DNA of 43,943 nt from Clostridiales bacterium (GCA_015055735.1 SVHP01000007.1:1-43943), one strand, 5' to 3'; counted from the first letter of the stretch, positions 9,307 to 20,619 are shown. Numbers and translations are program-made. Notes: generated by a model from the letters alone, not told the origin.

Positions 9307-10415
9307 TAACGATTTCCACCCAAAACATAATAAATTGGTTTTAATTTTTTTATAAAGTAACTTATTCCTATCGAAATTAAAGAGACAAGAATATACGAGT
9401 AGACGTAAGATACAATTGTTGGTAGATTTATATAATTAAACACTAATTTCCCCAATAAGAGCCCTACCATTGGATGTACTCCATATATAATCATCGTTGA
9501 AATATTTATTTTTAAAAATTTCTTTTTTGTTTCATATATTTTTATCATCATAACCATAAAAGATATAAAAACAAACGGAACAATACATCTTTCATTAAAT
9601 GAAACAATTTTTCCTTCAAAAAAGAGAGATTGCAAAAATCCAAATATTACAAATAAACAAATCGGAATAAATAATGGTATTTTATTTATATAGTCCTTGC
9701 ACTTTCTTGTGACATTAGATAATTGCGATAGCCAACAACCACAAAAGTAATAAGCAAAAAAATTAAATTGAAATATTGATCTTTCTAGTCCAGCAACGGT
9801 AATATCAACACTAGAACAAATAAACATACCTATTAAGATAGTTGATAACAAGACAATACTTGATATAAATTTGTTTTTTAATATGTAAAATACAATCGGC
9901 GCAATTATAATAAACAAACAGAGTTGAAACATATACCACATTGGAAATACATATTCATAAAAAAAGATCCCTCTTAACACGCCTAAAAAACTAAAATCAA
10001 CGTCAGTATTTAATTGAGGAATAAAAAAATCACCCAATAAATAAAATAAATAATAAATTAGTGACCAAGCAACAAAAGGAAGTAAAACTGTAAAAACACG
10101 TTTTTTCATTTTCCTTATTACTACATGAATACTATCCGCATTAATATAAAATAGCCAACCAGAAACAAAAAAGAAAGTAGGGACAGCTGCCGTGCATAAC
10201 CCATGCAAAAAAAAACTAATAATAAATGCTCCTACGCTGTTTCTCTCACTTATATCAACGTTGTATGAGTGTATCAATACTACAAAAAGTGCACAAATTA
10301 AGGGAACTAAATTAAGAAAATTATTGTTTAATAATTTTACATTTTCGCCGTTGCAAGGATTTAATTCGAGCATTGTTCTCATATGTACTTCACTCGATTT
10401 TGATCTTTTCACCAT
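9306..10415 (-). CDS. Acyltransferase family 3 membrane protein
   Basis: Polytopic; N-terminal conserved His/Arg region and FFFVSGWLFY motif. Confidence 0.8.
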   Translation of the reverse strand: MVKRSKSSEVHMRTMLELNPCNGENVKLLNNNFLNLVPLICALFVVLIHSYNVDISERNSVGAFIISFFLHGLCTAAVPTFFFVSGWLFYINADSIHVVIRKMKKRVFTVLLPFVAWSLIYYLFYLLGDFFIPQLNTDVDFSFLGVLRGIFFYEYVFPMWYMFQLCLFIIIAPIVFYILKNKFISSIVLLSTILIGMFICSSVDITVAGLERSIFQFNFFAYYFCGCWLSQLSNVTRKCKDYINKIPLFIPICLFVIFGFLQSLFFEGKIVSFNERCIVPFVFISFMVMMIKIYETKKKFLKINISTMIIYGVHPMVGLLLGKLVFNYINLPTIVSYVYSYILVSLISIGISYFIKKLKPIYYVLGGNR

Positions 10416-11937
10416 TTGTTCTCCTTGTTAGTTTTTTCTTAAATGTAGCAAATATGTTCTTACGTTCTTGATGAGAAAATCCCATTAAGCCAATGATTAG
10501 TATATAAACAATTATACAAACTATAACTTTTACAACAAACCCTAACCAACCAATAATTTGTATAAAATAACAAGTCAAAAAACTTATAGCAATAGCCAAA
10601 GCAATTAGAGGTAAATACTTTAGATAAACTTTTTTATAAAAGTTTTTCAAATTAAGATTTATTTGCCATTTATAAACTATATTCAACAAAATAAAATTAA
10701 CAAAATATGCAATACCTATTGAAATAGCTGAACCTAATGCCCCTAATTTTGGTACTAATATAAATGATAATATTATATTTAGAATACCAATCGACAAAAA
10801 GCATATTGCTTGATATTTAATTTTATTTTTGATCGATATCAAAGTGTTAGCAATTTGCTGAGGATACATTAAAAGACATGGAAATATCAAAAGCATTACG
10901 CAAATTCCACTAATCTTATATTCTTCACCCATCCATAATTGCATAAAGTCGGTTCCAAGTACGGTCAACCCCACGAATAACAACCCCAACACACATATTT
11001 GGTAACGCCCTACTTTTTCTAACAAGGCATAAAAACTCTTTTCATCTTTTTGGTGGTCATACCTAGCGACTGTCGGCATAAATAATCCGTTAATAGCAAA
11101 AGCAAACGTGTAAAAATATCCTTCTAATTGCGAAGCTGGTGCAAATCTAGCAATTTCCATACTATTAGATACCATACCTAAAATACTAGATGCAAAGTTA
11201 AAAATCATCCTTTGCGCAAAAGCTAATATGGTAACCCAAATAGAAAACCCCAATAAACTTTTAAGCATTTCTTTGTTTTTTACGGCAAAATTAGGACGTC
11301 CAATTTTAGCAACTTTTAATATAATCAAACGCACCCCAATAGTAATTATGCCAGCTAACGCATTCATAGCTACTAACTCCACTACCCCGTAATCACACAA
11401 CAGTGCAACGACAACTAATAGTACGGTTAAAACTTTTTGCAACATATCGCATAGTTTTAATTGAATAAATTTTTCATATGCGTTTAATATGCCTGGCAAC
11501 GGCATAAATGGAAATGAAAAAACACTATATGCACCAAAAACAATATATATTTTCTTTAACGTTTCAATCTCTAATGGTGTTAAACCTTGATATATGTCAC
11601 CTAAGAAAAAATATACTACTACTAATATCAATGCAATTATAACATCTATAATAAAATATAACTTAAAAACACACCCTAAAATGTCTTTGATAGCAACGTC
11701 ATCATTTTCTGCTCTAAATTTAGAAACAAAACGTGTGACTGCTGTTGACAAACCGAAATCCATTAAAAAGATTGCAATTAAAGATCCTACAAGCGTATAC
11801 AAACCATAGTTTGCATCACCTATTTTATCTTTCATCCAAGGCGTATATAACAACGCTGATAACGTACTTACTATAATAGCGAGATAAGATATCACCGCCC
11901 CAATCTTTATTTGCTGTGTCTTACTAAAACTTTTCAT
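10390..11937 (-). CDS. wzx: Wzx-type oligosaccharide flippase
   Basis: 515-aa polytopic MATE/PST-like protein (YTPWMKDKIGDANYGLYTLVGSLI.. DFGLSTAVTRFVSKFRA). Confidence 0.88.
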   Translation of the reverse strand: MKSFSKTQQIKIGAVISYLAIIVSTLSALLYTPWMKDKIGDANYGLYTLVGSLIAIFLMDFGLSTAVTRFVSKFRAENDDVAIKDILGCVFKLYFIIDVIIALILVVVYFFLGDIYQGLTPLEIETLKKIYIVFGAYSVFSFPFMPLPGILNAYEKFIQLKLCDMLQKVLTVLLVVVALLCDYGVVELVAMNALAGIITIGVRLIILKVAKIGRPNFAVKNKEMLKSLLGFSIWVTILAFAQRMIFNFASSILGMVSNSMEIARFAPASQLEGYFYTFAFAINGLFMPTVARYDHQKDEKSFYALLEKVGRYQICVLGLLFVGLTVLGTDFMQLWMGEEYKISGICVMLLIFPCLLMYPQQIANTLISIKNKIKYQAICFLSIGILNIILSFILVPKLGALGSAISIGIAYFVNFILLNIVYKWQINLNLKNFYKKVYLKYLPLIALAIAISFLTCYFIQIIGWLGFVVKVIVCIIVYILIIGLMGFSHQERKNIFATFKKKLTRRTNGEKIKIE

Positions 11938-12860
11938 TTTTGACTGAGCTCCGAACGAATATTATCGTATGCGTGCGGATAAGCTTCTGATAAATCTTTA
12001 AAAGTCTTGACGTATCGACCCTGATATATAGCTTCTTTACCCAACTGCACCGTTTGTTCTTTTTCGCTCAATATAAACGTTCTATGATAACGATATGAAC
12101 GAATAATTTTTGTATCGTTTTGCGCAGCCATAAACATTATCCAAATATCCCCTGTCTTTAGCGCATATTTTCTTATCAAATCAGTATTAAAAGCATCTAA
12201 ACAAAGTGCGTGCGGTGGCATTAAACATCCTCCACCAGGTGAAGCGAGTATTCTAAAAGAAGGTTTTTTTACACCAATTGGACTAATAGATGACCAGCGA
12301 CCAGGATTTAACACTTCGCCACTTTCATTTAAGGTAAACACTTGCCCTCTATCACAAATGATACATTTAGGATTGTTTTTCCAAACTTCATACAGTCTAG
12401 AAACCACGTGTCTAGGAAATAATATATCGTCGTCAAACATAACTATACATTCATTATCTTTTTGTTCGGGAAGCAATTTATAATAACGTTTATGACCAAA
12501 CATATTATCGCAATAACGAACTTCTAAACCTATCTTTTGAAATTCCTTTATACTTTCGGGCAAGTCTACACCATCAAATTCTTCAGTCGCTAACCATAAC
12601 ACAACCCTGTCAGGTTTCATAGATTGCATAAATAAGGTGCGTAAAGTATATTGTACTGTATCAATCCTATCAGGAAAAGTAGTAAGGGTAAAAGTTAAGG
12701 TAGTATCTCTTGGCTCGCTATTTAACGATAGCGTTTTTATATCAACTTTCTTTACTTTTTTCCTAGCTCTATGTGATAAAGCCTTATATAACAATCCACC
12801 GATGATGGGAATTCTTACTCGCTCTGGAATCATTATTCTTTCAAAAAAATCCATTTTCAT
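11934..12860 (-). CDS. Glycosyltransferase, GT-A-like
   Basis: TFPDRIDTVQYTLRTLFMQSMKPDRVVLWL and CIVMFDDDILFPRHVV (DDD metal motif). Confidence 0.75.
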   Translation of the reverse strand: MKMDFFERIMIPERVRIPIIGGLLYKALSHRARKKVKKVDIKTLSLNSEPRDTTLTFTLTTFPDRIDTVQYTLRTLFMQSMKPDRVVLWLATEEFDGVDLPESIKEFQKIGLEVRYCDNMFGHKRYYKLLPEQKDNECIVMFDDDILFPRHVVSRLYEVWKNNPKCIICDRGQVFTLNESGEVLNPGRWSSISPIGVKKPSFRILASPGGGCLMPPHALCLDAFNTDLIRKYALKTGDIWIMFMAAQNDTKIIRSYRYHRTFILSEKEQTVQLGKEAIYQGRYVKTFKDLSEAYPHAYDNIRSELSQK

Positions 12861-12875
12861 ATTATTAGCCTCTCT

Positions 12876-13859
12876 TTATATCTTAAACCCAATTACTCTT
12901 TCATATAATTTTTCTATTTTTAATTTTCGTGCAATCTTTACTCCACAAAACAAAACTAAAAACAAAACCACCCCAATTGCTATAGCAATTATAGTGTAAA
13001 CTGCTATATTAATAGGAACTATCCCACAAGAAAACTGTAATGGCACAATGTGTAATAAATATATCGGTAAAGTATTCTTACCAATATTAATTATTAGTTT
13101 TGGTAAATTATCCAAAGTAGAAGCGATAGAAACAACTAATAATATCATACAAAGTTGCTTAAATACTGCAGTATATCCAAAATAACTAATTGATGAGTCT
13201 AGTATTATATCAACAGCAAGCAGTATTAATAATACTAACAAACTAATACCTGCACGCAATAAACAGCCTTTCTTGTTAAATAACCATACAACGTTTTTAG
13301 TTTCAATATATTTACCAATTGCAAAAAATCCTATCCAATTGAATATGTTTAAATATGCAACTGCACCTGAAATATTAAATATAGACATTGATACACGACA
13401 AATAATCATTAACAAAAATAAGAAAAGACATATCCTTTCTTTGCTTTTGTCCATTTTAAAATAACTCAAGCCTTCAAACAATAAAATCATTAATGAATAA
13501 ATTGTCATAAACCACAAATAAGAGTTCCAGCCTATAATCCATTTTAAATAGGATGCAAATTGAAAGCCGTTAGATAATGCGTTAACTAAATAGAATAAAC
13601 TACCAAACAGTATCCAAGGAATTAGTAATGAAGATAATTTAACCAATCTCTTTTTTAGTCCTACCGCCTTGAAATAATACCCTGCAGAAAAGAAAAATAA
13701 TGCAACTCCTAAGCAAGCGAACGTATCTACAAGTAATACTAAAACTATATTATCGCTTTTATGAAATGGCGTATGCGCCATCAAAACAGCAAAAATTGCA
13801 ATAATACGACTAAAATAAAATATATTGCTGATTTTCTTTTCTTGCTCTTTCGTTTTCAT
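12876..13859 (-). CDS. Acyltransferase family 3 membrane protein
   Basis: Polytopic; YFSRIIAIFAVLMAHTPFH and ALFFFSAGYYF motifs. Confidence 0.8.
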   Translation of the reverse strand: MKTKEQEKKISNIFYFSRIIAIFAVLMAHTPFHKSDNIVLVLLVDTFACLGVALFFFSAGYYFKAVGLKKRLVKLSSLLIPWILFGSLFYLVNALSNGFQFASYLKWIIGWNSYLWFMTIYSLMILLFEGLSYFKMDKSKERICLFLFLLMIICRVSMSIFNISGAVAYLNIFNWIGFFAIGKYIETKNVVWLFNKKGCLLRAGISLLVLLILLAVDIILDSSISYFGYTAVFKQLCMILLVVSIASTLDNLPKLIINIGKNTLPIYLLHIVPLQFSCGIVPINIAVYTIIAIAIGVVLFLVLFCGVKIARKLKIEKLYERVIGFKI

Positions 13860-13868
13860 TTTTCCCCT

Positions 13869-14849
13869 TTACTTTTTGAATAGAGTTTTGAACAATAACT
13901 TAAATTTTCCATATCTTATTAAATTCCATGCAAAAGAAACTTTTCTCCCAAATTTTTGAAATGCATTCGGGTCATTTTCTTTCGTGCGTAATTTATCATA
14001 TCGCTTATCTGGTAAAACCACCGTAGGATGTTTCAATGGGAATTCTATTTCTTGAGCAGTAAAGATAAACACGCCTTGACTTGATTTAGGTAAATATTTA
14101 GCATCTAACACTGTTGAATGCGTTGCATTTTCGCTCAAGCCAATATTTTGTACCAAATTCTTTTTAGGGATAATTACATATTGAGACTGTAAATGCGCCC
14201 CCATTCCAACAATAGATTCCCAATGCGCTATTCCACTCTTTTTATGTCTTTGAGAATATTGTATCCACATATCACTTCTCTTGCCATAATGCTCTTTTAA
14301 GTTATCTATATCCTTTTGATTATCTAAAAAAGAATATTGTTCATCCCAATTATCAGCTACTCGCTTCCAACTAGCCCAAGCGCCCGTCCCCGTATAAGCA
14401 AACAAATAATCTGAATCACACCAATCAGCTTCATTCAAAGTATTATGACCACAAATGTGACTTATACGTGTGTCGTTTTCGTATTTATCTAACAATTCTT
14501 TACAAAAATGAAAATAAGATTGACTTGGAACTTGATCATCTTCTAAAACAATGCACTTATCTACAATAGAAAATGCCCATTTATCTGCGTAAAAAGTTGA
14601 AGGATCACAACCTAAATTTTGTTCATTATAATGACGATATACTTGACAATCCCAATCAATATCCTCTGCAATTTCTCTACATTTTTGAATACCAATTTTA
14701 TCGTCTTCACGCCCTTGTCGTGGGCCATCTTGCCATAAAAGTAATCTTCTAGGTCTAGCTTTTTTTACACTTTCAAAAACTTTTTTGAAAGTATCATCTC
14801 TAACGAAAAATATTAATAATACCGAAACATCAATATTCCAACTCTTCAT
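13869..14849 (-). CDS. Glycosyltransferase (GNT-I/hemolytic protein HlpA-like)
   Basis: LLLWQDGPR, EQNLGCDPST, CIVLEDDQVPSQSYFHFCKELL motifs. Confidence 0.7.
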   Translation of the reverse strand: MKSWNIDVSVLLIFFVRDDTFKKVFESVKKARPRRLLLWQDGPRQGREDDKIGIQKCREIAEDIDWDCQVYRHYNEQNLGCDPSTFYADKWAFSIVDKCIVLEDDQVPSQSYFHFCKELLDKYENDTRISHICGHNTLNEADWCDSDYLFAYTGTGAWASWKRVADNWDEQYSFLDNQKDIDNLKEHYGKRSDMWIQYSQRHKKSGIAHWESIVGMGAHLQSQYVIIPKKNLVQNIGLSENATHSTVLDAKYLPKSSQGVFIFTAQEIEFPLKHPTVVLPDKRYDKLRTKENDPNAFQKFGRKVSFAWNLIRYGKFKLLFKTLFKK

Positions 14850-14867
14850 ATATCCTCTCCTATCTTT

Positions 14868-16100
14868 CTATTTTGAATATTTATCAATTAATACTATTCC
14901 TAGAGGAACGTATAAAAAGGTCATAATACAAAAGGTCGGAAATTGAATAATCGGATTAATTAAGCCTGTAATAACTAAACTTAAAAAAGCGATGTTAAAC
15001 CCTTTTTTTCCATCTTTGCTTAAATGTTTCTTTATTTTCTTTTGAGCAACTACTAACATATAAATGAAAGAAACTATACCCAACATACCTAGATCTGCTG
15101 CAAATTGAATAAATGATGAATGTGGATTGCTTTTTAAGGTATAATTACCCCAAAATGGACTTTGAAGAAATGCAACTATGCCATCTTTATACATTTGTAA
15201 TCGACTTGATAAATTATATCCCGACAAATCTCCTTCGGTTAAAAATGCAACTACTTCCAAAATACGTGCTTTCATATTTTCAGAATCAATTATCTTTGCG
15301 ACAGCAGTTAAAATATTTGGCAAACACAATAATAGTATAAAAACAAAAGTAAATATCAAAATTATTACATGTTTGTCTTTATTTAACCATAGTATTTCAA
15401 GCATAACACAAATCAACATAATAAAAAGTATGCTTGTAAATTGTGCAACGAAAATAAAACCAGTTATAAGCGCTAATCCTAAAATCGATAGGATCTTAAT
15501 TAGTTTATTTTTGCATTTTGAAAGTGCGTATACACATAATACGGAAACTGGTAAAACAGCATAACTTTGATCCATTGAAGCAACGTTTTTTACGTCGCTT
15601 AAGAAGTTAGCATAATTCATATTAGTCATTTCATGCACAATGTTCTCATTTACAGAAAATTCAATTATTGTCGTAATTAATACGTATATAAAAATAATCG
15701 TAAGAATCCAAAAAGTCATAGACAATTCAGAAACATTTCCTTTTTTAAGCAAAACAATTAGCATTACTACCGGCATAAACATTTTTGCAAAAATGATTAA
15801 ATAGCTTAATATCGGAAACGGTGTATTTATGTGCGCTGTCAAATATTGATAACCTACACCAATTAATAGCGATAGTAGTGAAAAGACTATAAAAATTTCC
15901 TGGTTAATTTTTTTTCTTAAAAAAGTATAATACGCCCCATACGCTAACAAAAACAATAAAATGACAAAAGAAGAAATTCCATCTATCGAAAATTGTATAT
16001 TTTGCACCATAGCATACAATGCATAAAATACAATAAACATTAAATTAATGGTAATTCCCTTTCTAATCGACGGTTTTGAGGGATTTATATAATTCTGCAT
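14868..16100 (-). CDS. wzy: O-antigen ligase/Wzy-like polymerase
   Basis: Polytopic protein with a C-terminal SNPHSSFIQFAADLGMLGI Wzy/WaaL signature. Confidence 0.8.
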   Translation of the reverse strand: MQNYINPSKPSIRKGITINLMFIVFYALYAMVQNIQFSIDGISSFVILLFLLAYGAYYTFLRKKINQEIFIVFSLLSLLIGVGYQYLTAHINTPFPILSYLIIFAKMFMPVVMLIVLLKKGNVSELSMTFWILTIIFIYVLITTIIEFSVNENIVHEMTNMNYANFLSDVKNVASMDQSYAVLPVSVLCVYALSKCKNKLIKILSILGLALITGFIFVAQFTSILFIMLICVMLEILWLNKDKHVIILIFTFVFILLLCLPNILTAVAKIIDSENMKARILEVVAFLTEGDLSGYNLSSRLQMYKDGIVAFLQSPFWGNYTLKSNPHSSFIQFAADLGMLGIVSFIYMLVVAQKKIKKHLSKDGKKGFNIAFLSLVITGLINPIIQFPTFCIMTFLYVPLGIVLIDKYSK

Positions 16101-17277
16101 ATTTTTTTACCTGTGTTATTTTATCAAAATTTTCTTTTACGTAAGAAATGCATCTTTCTTTATAATCTTCTAGATTTTCATCTAAAAAATGAGATACTGT
16201 TTGTATAAGTTCTTCTACGTTTCCATCTTCTACAAGTTTGCCACAACCTTGAACGACCAACTCTGCACTACCCGTATTATTATAAGCAACTACCGGTGTT
16301 CCACACGCCATCGCTTCTATTGTAACGAGTCCAAACGTTTCAAATCTAGATGGATTTACAAAAAGGTCGGCGCTAGAATATAAATCTATCAAATCTTGCT
16401 TATTGGCAGTATAACCTATACAGTGCAACCCTTTTTGTGGAACTATACCATTGTTGTGTCCTACTAAAACGATTTCAGCCCTATCGTTTAGCAAATTACT
16501 CATTTTGCAAAACGCCGAACCACCCTTTGAATCGTTCATACTCCAGCCTTGTGCTACGCCTAAAATTAACTTTTTAGAAGGATCAAGTCCATATTTTTTA
16601 TAAACGTAGGCTTTTGACGTTTGAGTTTGATAAGATTTTATATCCACCCAATTATAAATATGAGTTTTTATTTTAGCTTGTCCTAAAAACGTTTCGCTAG
16701 CATCATTTTTTGTCCAAACAGAAACACCGTTAAATGCTACTTTTTCTATTTTTGTTATCTCGGCTTTCTTTTTATATACTTTCTCTACCTTTCGTTTTGC
16801 AAACTTAGAAACAGCTGGACAATTTTTACAACCATTTTGCCATCCTTTGCAACTATATGCTTGTGGATAAGCACAATACCCTGTAAAAAACCAACAATCA
16901 TGTAAAGTTAGCACAGTAGGAATATTCTTTTCCTGCAAATACCTATATAACGTAGGCAAGTGAATATAATTACTATGTAAATTATGTAAATGCACCACGT
17001 CAGGTTGGATTATAGACAACTGCCTGCACAACTTTTTAGTGGCTAGTCGAGAATGAAAACCTTGACCAAAATCTAATCTTCTAAAAAGGGCGTGAAGTTT
17101 ATGATCTAAATAACAACCTATTTTTCTTATATTAGGATCATTTTGTGGATTTGAACATGCCGTAGCCCAAAAAACATAGGATTGGTGCCCCATATTCTTT
17201 AACTGTTCGTGAATATCTTTGGATAGAGTCCCCGTGCTCCCCTTTCCATAAGTTGCATTTATTTGTACAATTTTCAT
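16063..17277 (-). CDS. Glycosyltransferase family 4
   Basis: HLHNLHSNYIHLPTL, TLHDCWFFTGYCAYPQAY, NPSRFETFGLVTIEAMACGTPVVAYNNTGSAE. Confidence 0.9.
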   Translation of the reverse strand: MKIVQINATYGKGSTGTLSKDIHEQLKNMGHQSYVFWATACSNPQNDPNIRKIGCYLDHKLHALFRRLDFGQGFHSRLATKKLCRQLSIIQPDVVHLHNLHSNYIHLPTLYRYLQEKNIPTVLTLHDCWFFTGYCAYPQAYSCKGWQNGCKNCPAVSKFAKRKVEKVYKKKAEITKIEKVAFNGVSVWTKNDASETFLGQAKIKTHIYNWVDIKSYQTQTSKAYVYKKYGLDPSKKLILGVAQGWSMNDSKGGSAFCKMSNLLNDRAEIVLVGHNNGIVPQKGLHCIGYTANKQDLIDLYSSADLFVNPSRFETFGLVTIEAMACGTPVVAYNNTGSAELVVQGCGKLVEDGNVEELIQTVSHFLDENLEDYKERCISYVKENFDKITQVKKYAELYKSLKTVD

Positions 17278-17285
17278 CTATGCTC

Positions 17286-18335
17286 CTAATATAAACTTTT
17301 CAAACACTTTATTTTTTTTGATAATTGTATAATTCCTGCACTTAAAATAACAGTAGCACCACAAATTATTATTGCACCTAGATATACGTTAGAAAAGATC
17401 ACGTTATATACGCTTAATGGTAAAAAAGAAACTAGCACCGTTAAAAACAAACGTTGCGACATAAATATTAAAACGCTCATCTTTCTCATCCAAACTAAGC
17501 AAGGCGAACTTTTTACGTCAACACTAATTAAAAAGCATAAGATACATGCTACGGCTAAAGGCATTGACATAGTTAAATCAATTCCCGTACCACCAACGAA
17601 ATATCTTAAAAGTATACCTTCCAACAATATTAATCCCACAGTCAATACGGAAAATATAGCAAAAGGTAAAGGCTTTACTTTATCTTTACATCTTACGATA
17701 CATCTGCCGAGTGTAGTTAAAGGAAAAGCGAAAAACAACCAACCACGTGCCCCACCTAACCAAGTAGATGAGAAATTTATAAAATCATTCCAAAAAGGTA
17801 CTGATTCTAAAACGAAAGAATAAGTTAATTGTAACGCTCCTAAAATATAGCATATTATCGCTAAAATATAGGTCAATACTCTAGGTGCTTTTTCCAACAA
17901 CCAAAAACTTAATATAGTACCTATTGCCAAAGCAGGCATAAACCATATTGTATAAAAAGTCGAACTAAACACCCAACTTTGAATTTTCCAAAAAACAAAA
18001 CTTAAGTTAATATTTGCGAAATCCCATTTGCAAACCTGATAAATGATATATGGAACACTCCATAGCAAATATATTTTTAATATACGAACGACTTGTTTTT
18101 TTATAATCGTCCAACGCTCTTTAGTTCCTTCAACTAACTCTAATTTTCTATAAGTTAAAAAGCCACTTATGATCATAAATAGAGCAACGCCTATCGCATA
18201 CAACGAAAGCATTTCTTCAAACAACCAAAAAATTGGACCGTGTTCACTAAAATAATGATAAACCAAAATCAATAGTGCGCACAAAAATTTAGCAACATCG
18301 ATCATTCCATACTGTTTTTTCTTAATCGCTTCCAT
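17286..18335 (-). CDS. Acyltransferase family 3 membrane protein
   Basis: Polytopic; MIDVAKFLCALLILVYHY and ALFMIISGFLTYRKL motifs. Confidence 0.8.
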   Translation of the reverse strand: MEAIKKKQYGMIDVAKFLCALLILVYHYFSEHGPIFWLFEEMLSLYAIGVALFMIISGFLTYRKLELVEGTKERWTIIKKQVVRILKIYLLWSVPYIIYQVCKWDFANINLSFVFWKIQSWVFSSTFYTIWFMPALAIGTILSFWLLEKAPRVLTYILAIICYILGALQLTYSFVLESVPFWNDFINFSSTWLGGARGWLFFAFPLTTLGRCIVRCKDKVKPLPFAIFSVLTVGLILLEGILLRYFVGGTGIDLTMSMPLAVACILCFLISVDVKSSPCLVWMRKMSVLIFMSQRLFLTVLVSFLPLSVYNVIFSNVYLGAIIICGATVILSAGIIQLSKKIKCLKSLY

Positions 18336-19632
18336 TTGTCAACCTCATCATCGTTTTAATAAAACGTTGGTCAACAATCGTTTTATCGTGATTGCGTTTT
18401 GCTGAATCAAACGCCTTTCTTCCATATTCCTCTATCACGTGAGTGTTGCCAATAATATATTTTATTTGTTCTTCTAACTGCTTTTCATCGGTTGCAACAA
18501 TTGCACAATCATTTCTTCTAAAGTAATCGATAGGAGCAATGTCTTCTTTGCCAACCGCAAGCACACACTTTCCGTTAGCTAAATAGTCGGTAATTTTGGT
18601 TGAAAAAGACAATCTTGCAGCCTTGCAGTCTTTTCCTTCAATTGCTTCTGCAAAAATGACCACGTCGGCATTTTGTTGCACTTCTAAAACCTTTTCTCTT
18701 GGAATAAAACCACAATGCTTACTGCACCCGTTATTTAATCTCAACATAGTATCTTCATCCACAGTGTCTGGAGAATAAATTTCTAAAATAGCTTTTTCCT
18801 CGTTGCCGTTAAGGTTATTTAGAATATCGGCAATCGATGCAAGCGTTTTATCTCTACCAATAACAAGACTACCCGTATATACAAATTTAAGAGGATTACC
18901 AATCATATGTTTTTTATAGGTAATATTTGTAAAATCAATACCTTTTGTCAAAATGACGCTATCCGTTCCAAAAATTCTATCCGTTTCTTCTTTTTCCTTA
19001 TCTACAATAACAAACATTTCCTTGCAATGCGTTGCAAGATACTTTACTTGTTTGCGAAGCATAAAGCGATGCGCTCTAGACCAAAACCCTTTACATGCAT
19101 CATAAGAATAATTATCGTCTGCCAAATAACAAACGATTGGTTTTCCTGTAATTTTTTTAACGTATCTTTGAATTTTTCCCATGTATGCAGTAGGATAAAT
19201 AGGCACAAAAATAATATCTGGGTCAAATTCTTTAATAAATCTTTTCAATTCTTTACTTTTCCAATGTCCAAGTGACCAAACCATCTCTCGACAAATAGAC
19301 ATAAAATAAGAATGTTTTTTTCTAGCTTTTGCGTACCTTTTATGCTCTTCTTCCACACTTTTATCATTGACTGTCGGCGTATTGAACACTTCTCTTCCCG
19401 TTTGTTTCCACGGCTTAAATATGCTCTTTAAAACGTCGTTTTCACTTATTTGAAAAAAGCGAGAACAAACTTTAGTATTTGGTAAATCAGCCCTTGTATA
19501 TAAAAGTGCTAGACGAGATGGATCCCAACACGAAAATATATTCATAAGGGTATGAGAAGTCGCATCTTCTCGCCAAGCGTTTATTCCTATTGCTAGCACT
19601 TTAGGTAATTTGTTTTTTGATAAATTATCCAC
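18322..19632 (-). CDS. Glycosyltransferase (GT-B type)
   Basis: KFVYTGSLVIGRDKTL..LEIYSP..HCGFIPREKVLEVQQNADVVIFAEA..STKITDYLANGKCVLAVG. Confidence 0.8.
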   Translation of the reverse strand: MDNLSKNKLPKVLAIGINAWREDATSHTLMNIFSCWDPSRLALLYTRADLPNTKVCSRFFQISENDVLKSIFKPWKQTGREVFNTPTVNDKSVEEEHKRYAKARKKHSYFMSICREMVWSLGHWKSKELKRFIKEFDPDIIFVPIYPTAYMGKIQRYVKKITGKPIVCYLADDNYSYDACKGFWSRAHRFMLRKQVKYLATHCKEMFVIVDKEKEETDRIFGTDSVILTKGIDFTNITYKKHMIGNPLKFVYTGSLVIGRDKTLASIADILNNLNGNEEKAILEIYSPDTVDEDTMLRLNNGCSKHCGFIPREKVLEVQQNADVVIFAEAIEGKDCKAARLSFSTKITDYLANGKCVLAVGKEDIAPIDYFRRNDCAIVATDEKQLEEQIKYIIGNTHVIEEYGRKAFDSAKRNHDKTIVDQRFIKTMMRLTNGSD

Positions 19633-19647
19633 TTTATCCCTCTTAAA

Positions 19648-20619
19648 TCATTTCAATATCAACAATAGTTTTAATGCCACGAGTAATCCGTTAAAACCAA
19701 AAAGTTTTTTAAACTTTCTAATCTTTTCAACTTTTGGATTTAAGTTATATTGTAAAAAATACGAATAGCTTTTTAATTGTCGTTTTACAGTTTTCTTTTG
19801 CTTGTCTTTACAAATTAAATAAGCGATTAGTAAATTAAAATACAATTTAGCGGCGGCAAAACGTAAAGTTTGAGTTTTTTTATCTTGATCTTCTGCAAGT
19901 TTTTTGGACCATTTTTGAAAAAAGGCAAGATAGTCTTTCAAATTCTTTACCCCAAACGTACTAGTCACGGAATTTTCTCGACGGCGATAAGTAACGTATT
20001 CTTTATTGCATAAAAGCATAGTTTGGCTTTTTTCAACTACTGAAAAATACCAATCCATATCTTCGCATTTAGAATTTTCATCAAAGACGATATTGTTGTT
20101 TACTAATATTTCACGTTTTACCGTTTTTGACCAAGCAGAACAAAAAAATGCATCTTGCTTAATCAAATATTTAATTTTTTCATTTATATCCACAGTATCT
20201 TCAATTTTAGAATAGTCGTATGAAGAATGTGAAATCTTTTTAGTACTTTCAAAATATTCACTATACTTAAACGCCACGATATCCACGAAATTTTCTTTTA
20301 TTCTATTAAAAATGTCTTTGAAAAAATCAACGTCTGCTATAAAATCGTCACTATCTAAAAATACAACGTACTGTCCACTTGCTTTGCTAACTCCATAATT
20401 TCTAGCTGTCGATTGTCCTCCGTTTTCTTTATGAAAAACCAAAACTCGACTGTCCTTTTTAGCGTACTCATCACAAATCGCACCACTTGTGTCAGTAGCA
20501 CCGTCATCAACCAAAATCAATTCAAAATCGGTAAACGACTGTGACAAAACACTGTCTATACATTCATTCAAATATTTTTCCACGTTATAAACAGGAACTA
20601 CCACGCTAAAAGTGGCCAT
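19648..20619 (-). CDS. Glycosyltransferase family 2
   Basis: SVVVPVYNVEKYLNECIDSVLSQSFTDFELILVDDGATDTSG; FLDSDDF. Confidence 0.95.
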   Translation of the reverse strand: MATFSVVVPVYNVEKYLNECIDSVLSQSFTDFELILVDDGATDTSGAICDEYAKKDSRVLVFHKENGGQSTARNYGVSKASGQYVVFLDSDDFIADVDFFKDIFNRIKENFVDIVAFKYSEYFESTKKISHSSYDYSKIEDTVDINEKIKYLIKQDAFFCSAWSKTVKREILVNNNIVFDENSKCEDMDWYFSVVEKSQTMLLCNKEYVTYRRRENSVTSTFGVKNLKDYLAFFQKWSKKLAEDQDKKTQTLRFAAAKLYFNLLIAYLICKDKQKKTVKRQLKSYSYFLQYNLNPKVEKIRKFKKLFGFNGLLVALKLLLILK

